Notes: generated by a model not told the origin, from the sequence alone. Shown: positions 13,928 to 22,160, counted from the stretch's first letter. The stretch: 24,886 bases of DNA from Peptostreptococcaceae bacterium (GCA_029983575.1 JASBZE010000016.1:1-24886), one strand, 5' to 3'. Program-made: numbers and translations.

Positions 13928-14437
13928 TTAACCTAGAAGATCTTCTACTTTTTTACCTCTAAGTTTAGCAATATCTTCTGCTCTCTTTAGTGATCTAAGT
14001 CCTTCTATAGTTGCATTTACCATGTTTCTTGGGTTATTTGAACCTAGTGACTTCGCTCTAACGTCCTTAAGTCCTGCAAGCTCAAGTACGGCTCTGACAG
14101 GTCCACCTGCAAGTACTCCTGTACCTTCTGGAGCTGGCATAAGTAGTATCTTACCTGCACCGAAGTTACCCATCATTTCATGAGGTATAGTAGTTTCAAC
14201 TATAGGTACTCTTATTAGATTTTTCTTTCCATCTTCAACGGCTTTTCTTATAGCATCTGGTACTTCCATCGCCTTACCTGATCCTATACCAACATGTCCG
14301 TTTTCATCTCCAACAACTACTAGTGCCGCGAATCTAAAGTTTCTACCACCTTTAACAACTTTAGCAACACGTCTTACTTCGATAACTCTTTCTTGGATAT
14401 CGTATTTACTAGCATCTAATGGTTTGTTATGTAGCAT
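13928..14437 (-). CDS. rpsE: Small ribosomal subunit protein S5
   Basis: A 169-residue S5, at the mRNA entry channel, important for decoding fidelity. The double-stranded-RNA-binding-like N-terminal domain carries QERVIEVRRVAKVVKGGRNFRFAALVVVGDENGHVGIG (two halves near 16-54). The C-terminal domain includes the GAGKILLMPAPEGTGVLAGGPVRAVLELAG region. Spectinomycin resistance changes in other bacteria fall in the KGGRNF loop, which looks wild-type here. AAGGAGG lies 8 bases upstream of the ATG. Confidence 0.98.
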   Translation of the reverse strand: MLHNKPLDASKYDIQERVIEVRRVAKVVKGGRNFRFAALVVVGDENGHVGIGSGKAMEVPDAIRKAVEDGKKNLIRVPIVETTIPHEMMGNFGAGKILLMPAPEGTGVLAGGPVRAVLELAGLKDVRAKSLGSNNPRNMVNATIEGLRSLKRAEDIAKLRGKKVEDLLG

Positions 14438-14453
14438 TTACTAATCCTCCTTA

Positions 14454-14822
14454 TTAGAATTTAAGCCCGGCTTCTCTCGCGCCTTCAGCCAACTCTTTTA
14501 CTCTTCCGTGATAGATGTATCCACCTCTGTCGAATACAACTTCGTCTATTCCCTTTTCTTTAGCTAGTTTAGCTATTCTTTCTCCAACTTTTTTAGCCGC
14601 TTCCTTGTTACCAGTGTAGCTTAGACCGTCCTTTACATCCTTGTCTAAAGAAGAAGCTGCTACTAAAGTCACTCTCTCTACGTCATCTATAATTTGAGCG
14701 TATATGTTTTTAGAACTTCTGAAAACTGTTAGTCTTGGTCTTTCAGCTGTTCCAGAAACTTTTCTTCTAACTCTCTTATGTCTTTCAATTCTGTTAGCAT
14801 TTCTGTTTACTTTCTTAAACAT
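14454..14822 (-). CDS. rplR: Large ribosomal subunit protein L18
   Basis: A 122-residue L18, which binds 5S rRNA with L5 in the central protuberance. It has a basic N-terminal tail (RNANRIERHKRVRRKVSG), the PRLTVFRSSKNIYAQIIDD core and the C-terminal FDRGGYIYHGRVKELAEGAREAGLKF signature. Length and position between rplF and rpsE are normal. Confidence 0.98.
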   Translation of the reverse strand: MFKKVNRNANRIERHKRVRRKVSGTAERPRLTVFRSSKNIYAQIIDDVERVTLVAASSLDKDVKDGLSYTGNKEAAKKVGERIAKLAKEKGIDEVVFDRGGYIYHGRVKELAEGAREAGLKF

Positions 14823-14850
14823 CGAGCCGACTCCTTTCTACTAGTTAAAT

Positions 14851-15393
14851 TTACTTCTTACCAGTTTTTCCTTCTTTACGTCTGATATATTCATCAGAGT
14901 ATTTGATTCCCTTACCTTTGTATGGTTCAGGTCTTCTCCACTCTCTGATCTTAGCTGCATGGCTTCCAACAAGTTGCTTGTCTGCACCCTTTACTACGAT
15001 CTCAAGTTGGCTAGGTACTTCAACTGTGATACCTTCTGGATCTTCCATCTCTACTGGGTGAGAGAATCCTAGGTTCATCACTAATTTGTTTCCTTGCTTA
15101 GCTGCTCTGTAACCAACACCCTTAAGCTCTAACTTCTTCTCAAAACCTTCTGTAACACCTATTACCATGTTGTTTATAAGCGTTCTTGTAAGTCCGTGTA
15201 GAGATCTGTGCTTTTTATTGTTTGTAGGTCTTTCAACAACTACTTGATCATTTTCTTTCTTTATTGTCATTTCTTTTGAAAGTTGCTTGTTAAGCTCGCC
15301 TTTAGGTCCCTTAACAACAACAAAGTTTTTATCATCTATAGTTATGTCCACTCCCTGAGGGATAGCTATAGGTTTAATACCTATTCTTGACAT
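14851..15393 (-). CDS. rplF: Large ribosomal subunit protein L6
   Basis: A 180-residue L6 located near the GTPase-associated centre and the sarcin-ricin loop. It has two similar alpha/beta domains; the N-terminus MSRIGIKPIAIPQGVDITI and the C-terminal REWRRPEPYKGKGIKYSDEYIRRKEGKTGKK are diagnostic. Residues before the C-terminus match normal L6, with no sign of truncation. It lies between rpsH and rplR. Confidence 0.98.
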   Translation of the reverse strand: MSRIGIKPIAIPQGVDITIDDKNFVVVKGPKGELNKQLSKEMTIKKENDQVVVERPTNNKKHRSLHGLTRTLINNMVIGVTEGFEKKLELKGVGYRAAKQGNKLVMNLGFSHPVEMEDPEGITVEVPSQLEIVVKGADKQLVGSHAAKIREWRRPEPYKGKGIKYSDEYIRRKEGKTGKK

Positions 15394-15417
15394 TATAGCA
15401 CCTCCTAACTCTTATTC

Positions 15418-15816
15418 TTACCAAACGTAGCAGATAACCTCTCCGCCTACCTTAGCTTTTCTTGCTTCTCTATCAGTCATTATACCGTTTGAAGTAGAGA
15501 TGATAGCAACGCCTAGTCCGCTTAGAACCTTAGGAAGGTCTTCGCTAGCTGCGTAAACTCTCATTCCTGGCTTAGATATTCTCTTAAGACCTTGGATTAC
15601 TCTTTCGCCTTCAGCACTGTATTTTAATTGTATTCTTATTATACCTTGTTTTCCATCTTCAATCACATCATATCCTCTTACAAAACCTTCTTCTAAAAGA
15701 ATTCTTGCAAGCTCTTTTTTGATGTTTGAAGCAGGAACGTCAACAGTCTCATGCTTAACTTGACTAGCATTTCTAATACGAGTAAGCATATCTGCGATTG
15801 GATCTGTCATTGTCAT
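15418..15816 (-). CDS. rpsH: Small ribosomal subunit protein S8
   Basis: A 132-residue S8, an early 16S rRNA central-domain binder; in Escherichia coli it also represses the spc operon. Signatures are MTDPIADMLTRIRNA near the start and the C-terminal GLGVAIISTSNGIMTDREARKAKVGGEVICYVW. Two ATGs are close together; the first (15816), 9 bases from GGAGG, is better spaced than the second. I did not find an obvious copy of the S8 target in the upstream spacer. Confidence 0.97.
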   Translation of the reverse strand: MTMTDPIADMLTRIRNASQVKHETVDVPASNIKKELARILLEEGFVRGYDVIEDGKQGIIRIQLKYSAEGERVIQGLKRISKPGMRVYAASEDLPKVLSGLGVAIISTSNGIMTDREARKAKVGGEVICYVW

Positions 15817-15838
15817 AATTAAAGTCCTCCTTTATTTC

Positions 15839-16024
15839 TTACCAACTTGCCTTCTTCACTCCAGGTATCTGTCCTTTATATGCAAGTTCTCTAAAGCATA
15901 TTCTGCAGATTCCAAAGTCTCTTAGTACAGCATGTGGTCTTCCACATATATTACATCTAGTGTATTCTCTAGTCTTATATTTTTGTTTTCTCGCTTGTTT
16001 AACTTTCATTGCTTTTCTAGCCAC
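15839..16024 (-). CDS. rpsZ: Small ribosomal subunit protein S14, zinc type
   Basis: A 61-residue short S14 with Cys24, Cys27, Cys40 and Cys43 (CNIC and CRIC), the zinc-binding type-Z form usual in Firmicutes, as opposed to the longer zinc-free S14. It sits in the 30S head near S3 and S10. It is encoded between rplE and rpsH with 17 bases to rplE. The zinc form implies zinc-replete growth or a separate zinc-free paralogue elsewhere. Confidence 0.97.
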   Translation of the reverse strand: MARKAMKVKQARKQKYKTREYTRCNICGRPHAVLRDFGICRICFRELAYKGQIPGVKKASW

Positions 16025-16041
16025 GTGAATCCCTCCTTTAC

Positions 16042-16584
16042 CTATTTAGAAAATGGCATTCCTAGTAACTTAATTAGTTCACGAGCTTCTTCGTCAGTGT
16101 TAGCTGTAGTTACGAATACTATGTCCATTCCCCTAACTTTGTCGATTTTATCGTATACTATCTCTGGGAAAATCAGTTGCTCTTTGATACCTAGTGAGTA
16201 GTTACCTCTTCCGTCAAATGAATTAGCACTTACACCTCTGAAGTCCCTAACCCTTGGTAGAGAAACAGATACTAGCTTATCCATGAAGTAGTACATCTTG
16301 TCACCTCTTAGTGTAACCTTAGTACCTATAGGCATTCCTTCTCTTAGTTTAAAGTTCGCTACTGATTTTTTAGCCTTAGTTATAACAGGTCTTTGTCCTG
16401 AAATTATCTCTAATTCTTCTACTGCTTTTTCCAATCCCTTTGGATTTTCTCTAGCATCACCAACACCCATGTTTATTACTATCTTCTCTAGCTTAGGAAT
16501 TTGCATTACATTTTTGTATCCAAATTTCTCCATTAGCGCTGGTGCAACTTCATTATTATATTTTTCTTGTAATCTTGAAGCCAT
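16042..16584 (-). CDS. rplE: Large ribosomal subunit protein L5
   Basis: A 180-residue L5, which binds 5S rRNA and contacts the P-site tRNA and S13 through inter-subunit bridges. It is recognised by YNNEVAPALMEKFGYKNVMQIPKLEKIVINMGVGDA at the N-terminus, the LREGMPIGTKVTLRG loop at about 91-105, and the ending TTANTDEEARELIKLLGMPF. Normal length and normal position after rplX. Confidence 0.98.
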   Translation of the reverse strand: MASRLQEKYNNEVAPALMEKFGYKNVMQIPKLEKIVINMGVGDARENPKGLEKAVEELEIISGQRPVITKAKKSVANFKLREGMPIGTKVTLRGDKMYYFMDKLVSVSLPRVRDFRGVSANSFDGRGNYSLGIKEQLIFPEIVYDKIDKVRGMDIVFVTTANTDEEARELIKLLGMPFSK

Positions 16585-16603
16585 TAATCTTTCCTCCTTT
16601 CAC

Positions 16604-16912
16604 CTATATTTCTTTTCCGCTCTTTACTGATACTCTGACTTTTTTATCGTCTTTAATTTGGTATCCAACTCTAACGCCTTTTCCTGATTCTGGATCAAAT
16701 GGCATTACATTTGAGATGTGAATAGGAGCTTCCTTTGTCACAATTCCGCCAGCTTGATTTTGTTGGCTTGGCTTTTGGTGTTTTGTAACTATATTTATAC
16801 CTTCAACTGTTACTTTGTCAGCCTTAGGGTTAACATTTAATACTATTCCCTTTTTACCTTTGTCCTTACCAGAAATTACTACTACAGTATCTCCTTTTTT
16901 AACACGATTCAT
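16604..16912 (-). CDS. rplX: Large ribosomal subunit protein L24
   Basis: A 102-residue L24, an assembly initiator at the 50S exit tunnel rim. The N-terminal KOW motif (KKGDTVVVISGKDKGKKGIVLNV) and the central EGINIVTKHQKPSQQNQAGGIV are characteristic, as is the IHISNV segment. Located between rplN and rplE as expected. Confidence 0.98.
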   Translation of the reverse strand: MNRVKKGDTVVVISGKDKGKKGIVLNVNPKADKVTVEGINIVTKHQKPSQQNQAGGIVTKEAPIHISNVMPFDPESGKGVRVGYQIKDDKKVRVSVKSGKEI

Positions 16913-16932
16913 TCCTAATGTACCTCCTTTAA

Positions 16933-17301
16933 TTATAGTACTTCAGGAGCAAGAGAAACTATCTTCATATATTCTCTGTCTCTAAGCTCTCTAGCAACTG
17001 GTCCGAATATACGTGTACCAACTGGGCTCTTATCGTCTTTTATAATAACCGCTGCATTTTCATCAAATGAAATGTAGCTACCGTCGTTACGTCTCATTCC
17101 AGATTTGCTTCTTACTATAACTGCCTTTACAACCTTACCTTTTTTAACAACTCCACCTGGTGTTGCGCTTTTCACTGTTGCAACAATTACGTCACCTATG
17201 TTAGCGTACTTTCTCTTAGTACCACCAAGAACACGGATACATAATAGTTCTTTTGCGCCTGAGTTGTCAGCTACTTTTAAACGTGATTCCTGTTGAATCA
17301 T
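16933..17301 (-). CDS. rplN: Large ribosomal subunit protein L14
   Basis: A 122-residue L14, a beta-barrel protein at the subunit interface that contacts 16S rRNA helix 14 and also binds the silencing factor RsfS. The start MIQQESRLKVADNSGAKELL, the basic GVVKKGKVVKAVIVRSK region and the ending REYMKIVSLAPEVL are typical. Length is normal and it follows rpsQ. Confidence 0.98.
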   Translation of the reverse strand: MIQQESRLKVADNSGAKELLCIRVLGGTKRKYANIGDVIVATVKSATPGGVVKKGKVVKAVIVRSKSGMRRNDGSYISFDENAAVIIKDDKSPVGTRIFGPVARELRDREYMKIVSLAPEVL

Positions 17302-17324
17302 ATTAGTACCTCCTTAGCCAAAAA

Positions 17325-17579
17325 CTATTTAACTTTCTCAATAACGTCAACAAGTCTAAATCTCTTATCTTTAGAAAGAGGTCTAGTCTCCATAATTCTT
17401 ACTCTGTCGCCAATGTTACAGATGTTGTTTTCATCATGAGCTTTGAACTTTTTAGTTCTCTTTATTCTTTTATTGTAGATCGGGTGACGTACGAAATCTT
17501 CAACGGCAACAACTATAGTCTTTTCCATTTTGTTACTTACAACACGACCGATTCTAGTTTTTCTTCTATTTCTTTCCAT
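17325..17579 (-). CDS. rpsQ: Small ribosomal subunit protein S17
   Basis: An 84-residue S17, an OB-fold primary binder of the 16S rRNA 5' domain. It shows RKTRIGRVVSNKMEKTIVVAVED at the N-terminus, then HPIYNKRIKRTKKFKAHDE and a C-terminal GDRVRIMETRPLSKDKRFRLVDV. Normal length; it lies 22 bases after rpmC. Confidence 0.98.
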   Translation of the reverse strand: MERNRRKTRIGRVVSNKMEKTIVVAVEDFVRHPIYNKRIKRTKKFKAHDENNICNIGDRVRIMETRPLSKDKRFRLVDVIEKVK

Positions 17580-17601
17580 TATTTATAAGCCTCCTTCCAA
17601 A

Positions 17602-17802
17602 CTAAGCCTTAGCTTGTAATCTTCTCTCAGCGAGAACAGTCTTAACTTTCGCAATGTCTTTCTTTACAAACTTAATTCTAGCTGTATTTTCTAACTGGCC
17701 AGTAGCTAATTGGAATCTTAAGCTAAATAATTCACTTTTAAAGTCATTTAATTTTGTCATCAGCTCTTCGCTAGATAATTCTCTTAACTCTTTAGCTTTC
17801 AT
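17602..17802 (-). CDS. rpmC: Large ribosomal subunit protein L29
   Basis: A 66-residue L29, a two-helix protein at the tunnel exit near L23 that helps form the docking site for trigger factor and SRP. It reads MKAKELRELSSEELMTKLND and later FSLRFQLATGQLENTARIKFVKKDIAKV. A GTG at 17814 is in frame but lies within the end of rplP. I favour the ATG at 17802, one base past the rplP TAG, with AAGGGTGG upstream. This tight join suggests translational coupling to rplP. Confidence 0.96.
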   Translation of the reverse strand: MKAKELRELSSEELMTKLNDFKSELFSLRFQLATGQLENTARIKFVKKDIAKVKTVLAERRLQAKA

Positions 17803-17803
17803 C

Positions 17804-18232
17804 CTATTCACCACCCTTTTCTAAATCTTCTTTCTTAACAAACTTACACTTGATTGGAAGTTTGTTTGCAGCAAGTCTCATAGCTTCTCTAGCTACTTTT
17901 TCTGAAACTCCTGCTACCTCATACATTACTCTGCCTGGCTTAACTATTGCCACCCAGTATTCTGGAGCACCTTTACCAGCACCCATACGTGTTTCAGCAG
18001 GTTTTCTTGTTATAGGTTTGTGAGGGAATATCTTTATCCAAACCTTACCCCCTCTTTTCATATATCTAGTCATAGCTACCCTGGCTGCCTCAATTTGGTT
18101 TGAAGTTATCCAAGTTGGCTCTAGAGCAACTAATCCATACTCTCCATAAGTTACTTTGTTTCCTTTCATAGCTTTCCCAGATAAACTTCCTCTGTGAACT
18201 CTACGACGTTTAACTCTCTTTGGCATTAACAT
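17804..18232 (-). CDS. rplP: Large ribosomal subunit protein L16
   Basis: A 142-residue L16, next to the A-site tRNA elbow and important for peptidyl transferase centre maturation. The start MLMPKRVKRRRVHRGSLSGKA, KVWIKIFPHKPITRKPAETRMGAGKGAPE in the middle and the C-terminal AREAMRLAANKLPIKCKFV are diagnostic. Between rpsC and rpmC, with its stop codon one base from the L29 start. Confidence 0.98.
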   Translation of the reverse strand: MLMPKRVKRRRVHRGSLSGKAMKGNKVTYGEYGLVALEPTWITSNQIEAARVAMTRYMKRGGKVWIKIFPHKPITRKPAETRMGAGKGAPEYWVAIVKPGRVMYEVAGVSEKVAREAMRLAANKLPIKCKFVKKEDLEKGGE

Positions 18233-18260
18233 GAGTATTTTCCTCCTTCCTTAACCATTA

Positions 18261-19058
18261 CTAGTTATTTTTGTTTTCGCCTCTTTGACCTCTTTGGCCT
18301 TGTGGTCTTTGACCTCTACCGCCTCTTCTGTCGTTTCTCTTATTATCTCTTCTATTTCTCTTATTATCTCTTCTGTTATCTCTTCTATTGTCTTTTCTTT
18401 CTTCTCTTAGTGAGATACCACCTTTTGAAGGAAGAACTTCACCGTTACAAACCCAAACTTTTATACCGATTTTTCCGTATGTTGTGTCTGCTTCAGCAAA
18501 TCCATAGTCGATGTCACTTCTTAGTGTGTGTAGAGGAACATTTCCTTCTGAATAACCTTCAGTTCTAGCCATTTCCGCTCCACCTAGTCTACCTGAAGAA
18601 CTAACTTTGATACCTTTGGCACCAGCCTTCATAGCTCTTTGGATTCCTTGTTTCATAGCTCTTCTGAAAGCTACCCTTCTCTCGATAGCTTGTGCGATGT
18701 TTTCTGCAACAAGTTGAGCATCTCTATCAGTGTTTCTTACTTCTACGATATTTATGATAACAGTCTTTCCTGTAAGTTTTTCTAATTTTTTCTTAAGAGC
18801 TTCGATTCCTGCTCCTTGTCTTCCTATTACAACACCTGGCTTAGCAACGTGTAGATCCATTTTAATCTTATTGGCAGATCTCTCTATTTCCATTTTAGAA
18901 ACGCCAGAATTGTATATTTCTTTCTTTAAGAATTCACGAATTTTAAAATCTTCTAGTAGAAAATCGCTAAATTCTTTTCTATCAGTAGCAAACCATCTTG
19001 AGTCCCAATCTTTAATTACGCCGACTCTAAGACCGTGTGGATTAACTTTTTGACCCAT
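18261..19058 (-). CDS. rpsC: Small ribosomal subunit protein S3 with repetitive C-terminal tail
   Basis: A 265-residue S3, lining the mRNA entry tunnel with helicase activity together with S4 and S5. The start MGQKVNPHGLRVGVIKDWDSRW and the KH domain (VVIGRQGAGIEALKKKLEKLTGK, about 73-95) are standard, as is the C-terminal domain to about residue 218 (KGGISLREE). Residues about 219-265 form an extra tail made of RRDN, RDNK and RGQ repeats, rich in Arg, Asp, Asn and Gln. At the DNA level the tail contains a 21-bp in-frame repeat. Typical S3 ends near 215-225 residues, so this tail adds about 45; it is probably disordered and solvent-exposed near mRNA. Confidence 0.97.
   Translation of the reverse strand: MGQKVNPHGLRVGVIKDWDSRWFATDRKEFSDFLLEDFKIREFLKKEIYNSGVSKMEIERSANKIKMDLHVAKPGVVIGRQGAGIEALKKKLEKLTGKTVIINIVEVRNTDRDAQLVAENIAQAIERRVAFRRAMKQGIQRAMKAGAKGIKVSSSGRLGGAEMARTEGYSEGNVPLHTLRSDIDYGFAEADTTYGKIGIKVWVCNGEVLPSKGGISLREERKDNRRDNRRDNKRNRRDNKRNDRRGGRGQRPQGQRGQRGENKNN
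18334..18374. repeat. 21-bp in-frame repeat in rpsC
   Basis: The 20-base string TTTCTCTTATTATCTCTTCT occurs at 18334-18353 and again at 18355-18374, a 21-base period equal to seven codons. It encodes the duplicated RRDNKRN peptide of the S3 tail. Shorter related units flank it, consistent with slippage expansion. Confidence 0.85.
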
Positions 19059-19078
19059 TACTTAACCTCCTTATTGGA

Positions 19079-19411
19079 TTACTTTTCTTTTACAACAACC
19101 TCTATGTGAGATGTTCTTTTTCTTATTCCTGTTGCACGACCTTGAGCTCTCGGTCTGAATCTCTTTATTGTAGGTCCTTGATTAGCAACGATGTGTGATA
19201 TATATAATTTATCTCCGTCCATTTCGAAGTTATTCTCAGCATTTGCCTTAGCAGACTTAACTACCTTAGCTATTATTTCAGCAGAACTTCTTGGTATGAA
19301 TTTTAATATTGCAAGAGCTTCGTTAACGTCCTTACCTCTTACAAGATCGCATATTTGACCAGCTTTTCTAGCTGAAACACGAACATATTTTGCAGTAGCT
19401 TTTGCTTCCAT
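19079..19411 (-). CDS. rplV: Large ribosomal subunit protein L22
   Basis: A 110-residue L22, whose beta-hairpin lines the nascent-peptide exit tunnel. MEAKATAKYVRVSARKAGQICDLVRGK at the start and the hairpin and tail segment PTIKRFRPRAQGRATGIRKRTSHIEVVV near the end are canonical. The hairpin tip appears without insertion or deletion, so there is no visible macrolide-resistance-type change. Between rpsS and rpsC. Confidence 0.98.
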   Translation of the reverse strand: MEAKATAKYVRVSARKAGQICDLVRGKDVNEALAILKFIPRSSAEIIAKVVKSAKANAENNFEMDGDKLYISHIVANQGPTIKRFRPRAQGRATGIRKRTSHIEVVVKEK

Positions 19412-19434
19412 TTGCTAGTCCTCCTTTCAGATAC

Positions 19435-19716
19435 TTATTTTCTCTTTGAAGATTTTTCGTCGTCTTTGTGTCCCCTGAATGTTCTTGTTTGAACGAACTC
19501 TCCAAGTTTGTGTCCAACCATATCTTCTGTTATATATACAGGTACGTGTCTTCTTCCGTCGTGTACCGCTATTGTATGCTCTACCATTTGTGGGAAAATA
19601 GTTGAAGATCTTGACCAAGTTTTAATTACTTCTTTGTTTCCGCTTGTGTTCATCTCTTCTACTTTTCTTAATAGTCCTTTGTGGATAAAAGGTCCCTTTT
19701 TAGTTGATCTTGACAT
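19435..19716 (-). CDS. rpsS: Small ribosomal subunit protein S19
   Basis: A 93-residue S19 of the 30S head, forming a complex with S13. It is recognised by MSRSTKKGPFIHKGLLRKVEEM, then KTWSRSSTIFPQMVEHTIAVHDGRRHVPVYITEDMVGHKLGEF, and the C-terminal RTFRGH. Normal length and context (rplB, rpsS, rplV). Confidence 0.98.
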   Translation of the reverse strand: MSRSTKKGPFIHKGLLRKVEEMNTSGNKEVIKTWSRSSTIFPQMVEHTIAVHDGRRHVPVYITEDMVGHKLGEFVQTRTFRGHKDDEKSSKRK

Positions 19717-19742
19717 AGAAATCCTCCTTCCTTAGAAATTTA

Positions 19743-20573
19743 TTACTTAGTTCTCTTTGATACGATATATTTATCTGATTTCTTGTTTTTCTTTCTAGTT
19801 TTGTAACCAAGTGCAGGTTTACCCCAAGGAGTTACTGGAGATGGTCTACCTATAGGAGCTCTACCTTCACCACCACCGTGAGGGTGATCGTTAGGGTTCA
19901 TTACAGATCCTCTAACTGTAGGTCTGATTCCCATGTGTCTCTTTCTACCAGCTTTACCGATTACTACGTTTTGGTGTAGCTCGTTTGATAATTCTCCAAT
20001 AGTTGCCATACACTCAGCACTTACGTATCTAGTTTCTCCTGAAGGAAGTCTTAAAAGAGCTCCTTTAGATTCTTTTGCCATAAGCTGAGCATAAGTACCA
20101 GCAGATCTTACTAGCTGTCCACCTTTACCAGGCTTCATTTCTATGTTGTGTATATGTGTACCAACTGGCATGTACTTAAGTTTCATCGCATTACCAGGCT
20201 TGATATCAGCTTCTTTACCAGATTGGATAACATCTCCTACTTTTAGTCCTTGAGGAGCAAGTATGTATCTCTTTTCTCCATCTGCGTAGTTTAGAAGTGC
20301 TATATTTGCTGTCCTGTTTGGATCGTACTCTATAGTAGCTACCTTAGCTGGTATACCTTCTTTATTTCTCTTGAAATCTATTAATCTATATTTTCTCTTC
20401 TGTCCTCCACCTCTGTGACGTACAGTTATTCTACCGTGAGCGTTTCTTCCTGATTTCTTTTTAAGATTTCTTAGAAGACTCTTTTCAGGCTTATTTGTTG
20501 TAATATCTTCTGATACTAAAACTGTCATCTGTCTTAAGGCAGGAGTAGTTGGTTTAAACTTTTTAATAGCCAT
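19743..20573 (-). CDS. rplB: Large ribosomal subunit protein L2
   Basis: A 276-residue L2, a primary 23S binder needed for subunit association and peptidyl transferase activity. The N-terminus MAIKKFKPTTPALRQMTV, the middle RHRGGGQKRKYRLIDFKRNK and the C-terminal VMNPNDHPHGGGEGRAPIGRPSPVTPWGKPALG are diagnostic. The last stretch contains the highly conserved histidine near residue 229. The basic tail TRKKNKKSDKYIVSKRTK is intact. Confidence 0.98.
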   Translation of the reverse strand: MAIKKFKPTTPALRQMTVLVSEDITTNKPEKSLLRNLKKKSGRNAHGRITVRHRGGGQKRKYRLIDFKRNKEGIPAKVATIEYDPNRTANIALLNYADGEKRYILAPQGLKVGDVIQSGKEADIKPGNAMKLKYMPVGTHIHNIEMKPGKGGQLVRSAGTYAQLMAKESKGALLRLPSGETRYVSAECMATIGELSNELHQNVVIGKAGRKRHMGIRPTVRGSVMNPNDHPHGGGEGRAPIGRPSPVTPWGKPALGYKTRKKNKKSDKYIVSKRTK

Positions 20574-20595
20574 TTTTATTCCTCCTTACGTCTTA

Positions 20596-20886
20596 TTACA
20601 TTCCAGTAAAAAATTCTATGTCTTTACTTGCTTCAGTTAGCTTAACAACAGCCTTTCTGAATGCAGCCGTTCTTCCCTGAGTTCTTCCCATTCTCTTAAC
20701 CTTTCCGTCGTAGTTAAGCACATTAACTTTCTCTACGTTAACGTCGAATATAGCCTCAACAGCTTTTTTGATCTCAGTTTTATTAGCTCTCTTTGCAACT
20801 ATGAAAGTGTATTTCTTATCAGCCATATCAGCCATTGACTTCTCAGTTACAACAGGTCTTATTATGATATCATGTGGATTAGTCAT
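20596..20886 (-). CDS. rplW: Large ribosomal subunit protein L23
   Basis: A 96-residue L23 at the tunnel exit, docking site of trigger factor and SRP. It reads HDIIIRPVVTEKSMADMADKKYTFIVAKRANKTEIKKAVEAIFDV and ends with a short acidic tail. Its ATG shares one base with the rplD stop codon (TAATG), so the two are probably translationally coupled. Confidence 0.98.
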   Translation of the reverse strand: MTNPHDIIIRPVVTEKSMADMADKKYTFIVAKRANKTEIKKAVEAIFDVNVEKVNVLNYDGKVKRMGRTQGRTAAFRKAVVKLTEASKDIEFFTGM

Positions 20887-21509
20887 TATGCGTACACCTC
20901 CTCCACTTTCTTAACAGCATCTTTAGTTATAACGAAAGAGTCACAGTTAAGTATGTCGTATACATTAAGTGTATCTACATGAGCTGTCTTTACTCCTTCG
21001 ATGTTTCTTGCAGACTTAACTACATTTGAGTTGTTTTCTGCACAAACTATTAAAGCTTTCTTAGAAGTGTTTATGTTCTTTAAAATTTTTGCGAAATCCT
21101 TAGTTTTTGGTGCGTCCATTTCAAGAGCATCTAGAACTATGATCTCTTTGTTTAGTACTTTTGAAGATAATGCGCTCTTCATTGCAAGTCTTCTAACCTT
21201 CTTAGGCAGTTTGTAGCTGTAGCTTCTTGGCTTTGGTGCAAATGCAACTCCACCACCTACCCATTGAACTGATCTAGTTGAACCTTGTCTAGCTCTACCA
21301 GTTCCTTTTTGTCTCCAAGGCTTTCTTCCTCCGCCTCTAACTTCCGCTCTAGTTTTAGCAGATTGAGTACCTTGTCTTCTATTTGCTAAATGGCACTTAA
21401 CCGCTTCATAAAGCACGTGCTCATTAACTTCTATATTGAAAATTGAATCAGCTAATTCTATTTCTCCAACTTCTTTTCCTTCAATGTTAATTACATTTAG
21501 TTTAGTCAC
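20886..21509 (-). CDS. rplD: Large ribosomal subunit protein L4
   Basis: A 207-residue L4, whose long loop (about residues 43-97, RRQGTQSAKTRAEVRGGGRKPWRQKGTGRARQG and on) reaches into the exit tunnel beside L22. In Escherichia coli L4 represses the S10 operon by binding its leader; the Firmicutes mechanism is not established. The C-terminal domain carries EIIVLDALEMDAPKTKDFAKIL. Normal length; overlaps rplW by one base. Confidence 0.98.
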   Translation of the reverse strand: MTKLNVINIEGKEVGEIELADSIFNIEVNEHVLYEAVKCHLANRRQGTQSAKTRAEVRGGGRKPWRQKGTGRARQGSTRSVQWVGGGVAFAPKPRSYSYKLPKKVRRLAMKSALSSKVLNKEIIVLDALEMDAPKTKDFAKILKNINTSKKALIVCAENNSNVVKSARNIEGVKTAHVDTLNVYDILNCDSFVITKDAVKKVEEVYA

Positions 21510-21530
21510 TTAAGTTCCTCCTTTCTGCTA

Positions 21531-22160
21531 TTAGTTAGATGCCTTAACTGCATCTTTGATAGTAACTACTGAACCCTTAGGTCCTGGAACTGCGCCCTTA
21601 ACCAAAATTACGTTTTGGTCAGCATCTATTCTAACAATATCAAGATTTTGCACTGTTACTCTTTCGCTTCCCATATGTCCTGCTAGCTTTTTGTTTTTAA
21701 ATACTCTTGCAGGGAAAGAAGCTCCACCCATTGACCCTGGTCTTCTATGATATCTAGAACCGTGAGTCTCTGGACCTCTACTTTGTCCATGTCTCTTTAT
21801 AACACCTTGGAATCCCTTACCTTTACTTATTCCTGTAACGTCTACTTTTTGACCTACTTCGAATATATCGGCTTTTAATTCCTGTCCTACTTCATATCCA
21901 TCTAAAGAGTCTACTCTGAATTCTTTAAGATGTCTCTTAACTACTCCAGCTGCCTTTTGATGACCTAGCTTTGGCTTGTTAAGAGCTTTTTCTTTAACAT
22001 CGTCATATCCAACTTGGATAGCTTGGTATCCGTCGTTTTCTTCTGTTTTAACCTGAGTTACTGTCACAGGTCCAGCTTGAATAACCGTAACAGGTACTAC
22101 TACACCATCTTCAGTGAATACCTGAGTCATTCCTAATTTTCTTCCTAAAATTCCTTTCAT
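21531..22160 (-). CDS. rplC: Large ribosomal subunit protein L3
   Basis: A 209-residue L3, an early assembly protein whose loop approaches the peptidyl transferase centre. It starts MKGILGRKLGMTQVF and carries GFQGVIKRHGQSRGPETHGSRYHRRPGSMGG (about 118-148), including the tip that modulates A-site binding. The ATG follows AGGAGG. The 79-nt spacer before it holds a tight hairpin, unlike the shorter spacers elsewhere in the operon. Confidence 0.98.
   Translation of the reverse strand: MKGILGRKLGMTQVFTEDGVVVPVTVIQAGPVTVTQVKTEENDGYQAIQVGYDDVKEKALNKPKLGHQKAAGVVKRHLKEFRVDSLDGYEVGQELKADIFEVGQKVDVTGISKGKGFQGVIKRHGQSRGPETHGSRYHRRPGSMGGASFPARVFKNKKLAGHMGSERVTVQNLDIVRIDADQNVILVKGAVPGPKGSVVTIKDAVKASN

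Noticed and set aside
19427..19618. 63-codon ORF inside rpsS on the same strand
   Set aside because: It is an alternate frame of the S19 gene with no ribosome binding site; the S19 frame is unmistakable.
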